Of a stretch of DNA of 23,047 nucleotides, positions 22,005-23,047 are shown piece after piece (the stretch's first letter is position 1; every line of letters starts with the position of its first letter). The notes under the pieces were generated by a model. The model did not search any database. It was given only the letters and a program-made list of their open reading frames with translations, and had not been told where the DNA came from. Made by a program: the position numbers and the translations under genes. Source of the stretch: JBBDXA01 sp040902585 (lineage in GTDB: Bacteria; Planctomycetota; Phycisphaerae; Phycisphaerales; Phycisphaeraceae); NCBI GenBank assembly GCA_040902585.1, contig JBBDXA010000154.1, positions 1 through 23,047 on the forward strand. Reading direction: 5' to 3'.

Positions 22005-22784
22005 ATGGCTCAATCCTCCGCCATTGAATGGACTCAGGCGACGTGGAATCCGGTCATCGGCTGCACCAAGGTCAGCCCGGGTTGCAAGCATTGTTACGCC
22101 GAGCGAATGGCGCACCGGCTGTCCTGCATTGCCAGCGCACTGGAGGAGCGAGGCCAGTCATCCGGAAGAACCTCTCATTATCTCCATGTAATAGACGATC
22201 AGGGGCGTTGGAACAATAAGCTCTATCTGGATGAAGCGGCCGTTGAAGACCCGCTGCGATGGCGGCGGCCGCGGGTCATCTTCGTGAACTCCATGAGCGA
22301 CCTGTTTCACGAGGACGTGCCACTGCCATTCATCCGGCGCGTCTTTGAGGTCATGGAAGCGTGTCCGCAGCATACGTTTCAGGTGCTGACGAAACGGCCC
22401 CATCTGACCGCCGAGTACGCGCCGCACCTGACATGGCCGTCCAACGTGTGGATGGGCACAAGCGTCGAGAGCCACGAACAACTGCCGCGCGTCGCGCACC
22501 TGCGACATGTGCCTGCGGCGGTGCGGTTCCTCTCCGTCGAGCCGCTGATCGGTCCCATTCCTCGACTACCGCTCACCGGGATGCATTGGGTGATCGTCGG
22601 CGGCGAGTCAGGCCCCGGCGCGCGGCCGATGAAGGCTGAGTGGGTGCGACAAATACGCGACCGGTGCGTGCAGCGCGGCGTGCCGTTCTTTTTCAAGCAA
22701 TGGGGTGGGGTGAATAAGGCGAAGACGGGGCGCTTGCTTGATGAGCAGGTATGGGAAGAGATGCCATTTCACGTGACGAACTGA
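22005..22784 (+). CDS. DUF5131 / phage Gp37-Gp68 family protein (three-Cys motif)
   Basis: A 259-residue full-length member. The N-terminus has IEWTQATWNPVIGCTKVSPG followed by CKHCYAE; the three cysteines are Cys20, Cys27 and Cys30, a CxxxxxxCxxC cluster resembling an iron-sulfur site of radical-SAM type. Later blocks are VNSMSDLFHEDVP, VLTKRPHL, VWMGTSVE, RFLSVEPLIGPI, WVIVGGESGPGARP and FFFKQWGG, all typical. Family members occur in phages and bacteria, commonly beside a TcmP gene, as here (22802). The reaction is unknown. ATG 22005 is preferred over GTG 21999 because AGAGG then has a normal 9-nt spacing. Confidence 0.92.
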   Translation: MAQSSAIEWTQATWNPVIGCTKVSPGCKHCYAERMAHRLSCIASALEERGQSSGRTSHYLHVIDDQGRWNNKLYLDEAAVEDPLRWRRPRVIFVNSMSDLFHEDVPLPFIRRVFEVMEACPQHTFQVLTKRPHLTAEYAPHLTWPSNVWMGTSVESHEQLPRVAHLRHVPAAVRFLSVEPLIGPIPRLPLTGMHWVIVGGESGPGARPMKAEWVRQIRDRCVQRGVPFFFKQWGGVNKAKTGRLLDEQVWEEMPFHVTN

Positions 22785-22801
22785 CACCGGGAGGCCGAGG
22801 C

Positions 22802-23002
22802 ATGGATTCATCCGTAACGTTCTTCAAGCGGAAACGCCCTTGGTCCAAGTACAAGGACTTGATCCTTGATTACTACCTCGGTCCATACCTTGCCAAGATC
22901 GCACGTCTAGGGAAGCCCATTGCAGTAGTGGACTGTTTCGCCGGTCCCGGAAAGTTTAACGATAACCAACGAGGCAGTCCGCTCATCATTGCGGACCGGT
23001 AA
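22802..23002 (+). pseudogene. tcmP: Three-Cys-motif partner protein TcmP, 3'-truncated
   Basis: Only 66 residues of a protein that is normally several times longer. It starts MDSSVTFFKRKRPWSKYKD and contains the diagnostic VDCFAGPGKFNDNQ...GSPLI, like the Rossmann-type nucleotide-binding loop of methyltransferases. ATG 22802 is preferred over an upstream frame start; GGAGG lies 7 nt before it. It follows the DUF5131 gene by 17 bp, so the two form an operon. The frame ends with CGG TAA exactly where the 50-bp terminal repeat begins, so the remainder is either displaced by an insertion or lost in assembly. Confidence 0.85.
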
Positions 23003-23047
23003 AGCAACCGCTTTTCTGTAAATATCGTTTTCGTCATCGTTGGCTCG
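22998..23047. repeat. Right copy of 50-bp window-terminal inverted repeat
   Basis: Exact inverted copy of 4-53, running to the last base of the window. It begins GGTAAAGCAACCGC and provides the stop codon (23000-23002) of the truncated TcmP frame. Confidence 0.9.

Overview
The window reads as a chromosomal piece of a GC-rich planctomycete (Planctomycetota). The evidence is the gene families: two Tat-exported DUF1501 proteins, a planctomycete cytochrome C protein with PSCyt1, DUF1549 and DUF1553 domains, a formylglycine-type sulfatase, a very large pre-peptidase (PPC) domain protein, an exported PQQ-like beta-propeller, and relics of a REP-associated tyrosine transposase (RAYT). No rRNA, tRNA or CRISPR array was recognised. 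Class-level placement cannot be made from this sequence.

Layout. 1-2300: a visibly more AT-rich zinc-ribbon/membrane gene on the minus strand, then a small two-TM protein gene (1511-2146) bracketed by two decayed copies of the same RAYT 5' end. 2295-2898: about 600 bp without a gene, holding a near-consensus sigma-70 promoter and a cluster of GTAGACA repeats and hairpins ahead of the first DUF1501 gene (2899-4242). 4287-11030: a minus-strand block in the order sulfatase, DUF1553 cytochrome, ParD-like antitoxin, ParE-like toxin, second DUF1501. A toxin-antitoxin pair therefore sits between two genes that usually neighbour each other. The DUF1553 gene also carries an in-frame insertion made of repeat-like DNA. 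11253-12116: a FliA/WhiG-type sigma factor, divergent from the block, with a possible sigma-28-like promoter. 12242-13553: an apparently intact IS3-family element with 46-bp perfect inverted repeats and a 3-bp target duplication. It sits in a palindromic repeat between the convergent sigma and PPC-protein genes. 13608-17129: the giant PPC protein. 17282-17969: a small gene overlapping a nucleotidyltransferase gene. 17986-19608: a membrane class III adenylate cyclase with a TPR-like C-terminal part. 19685-20995: the beta-propeller protein. A 3'-end relic of the same type lies downstream of a hypothetical membrane protein (21093-21824). 22005-23002: a DUF5131 (Gp37/Gp68, three-Cys-motif) protein followed by a truncated TcmP partner.

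The two window ends carry the same 50 bp in inverted orientation. Both terminal genes (the first gene and TcmP) take their stop codon from this sequence. Either the window is bounded by two copies of one mobile element, or the ends are an assembly junction. TcmP is certainly incomplete and the first gene may be.

How the genes work together (inference): the exported DUF1553, DUF1501, sulfatase, PPC and PQQ-like proteins look like the planctomycete surface or periplasmic equipment usually linked to polysaccharide processing. The cyclase and sigma factor are regulatory. The toxin-antitoxin pair, the nucleotidyltransferase pair, the DUF5131-TcmP pair, the IS3 element and the RAYT relics form the accessory, mobile layer.
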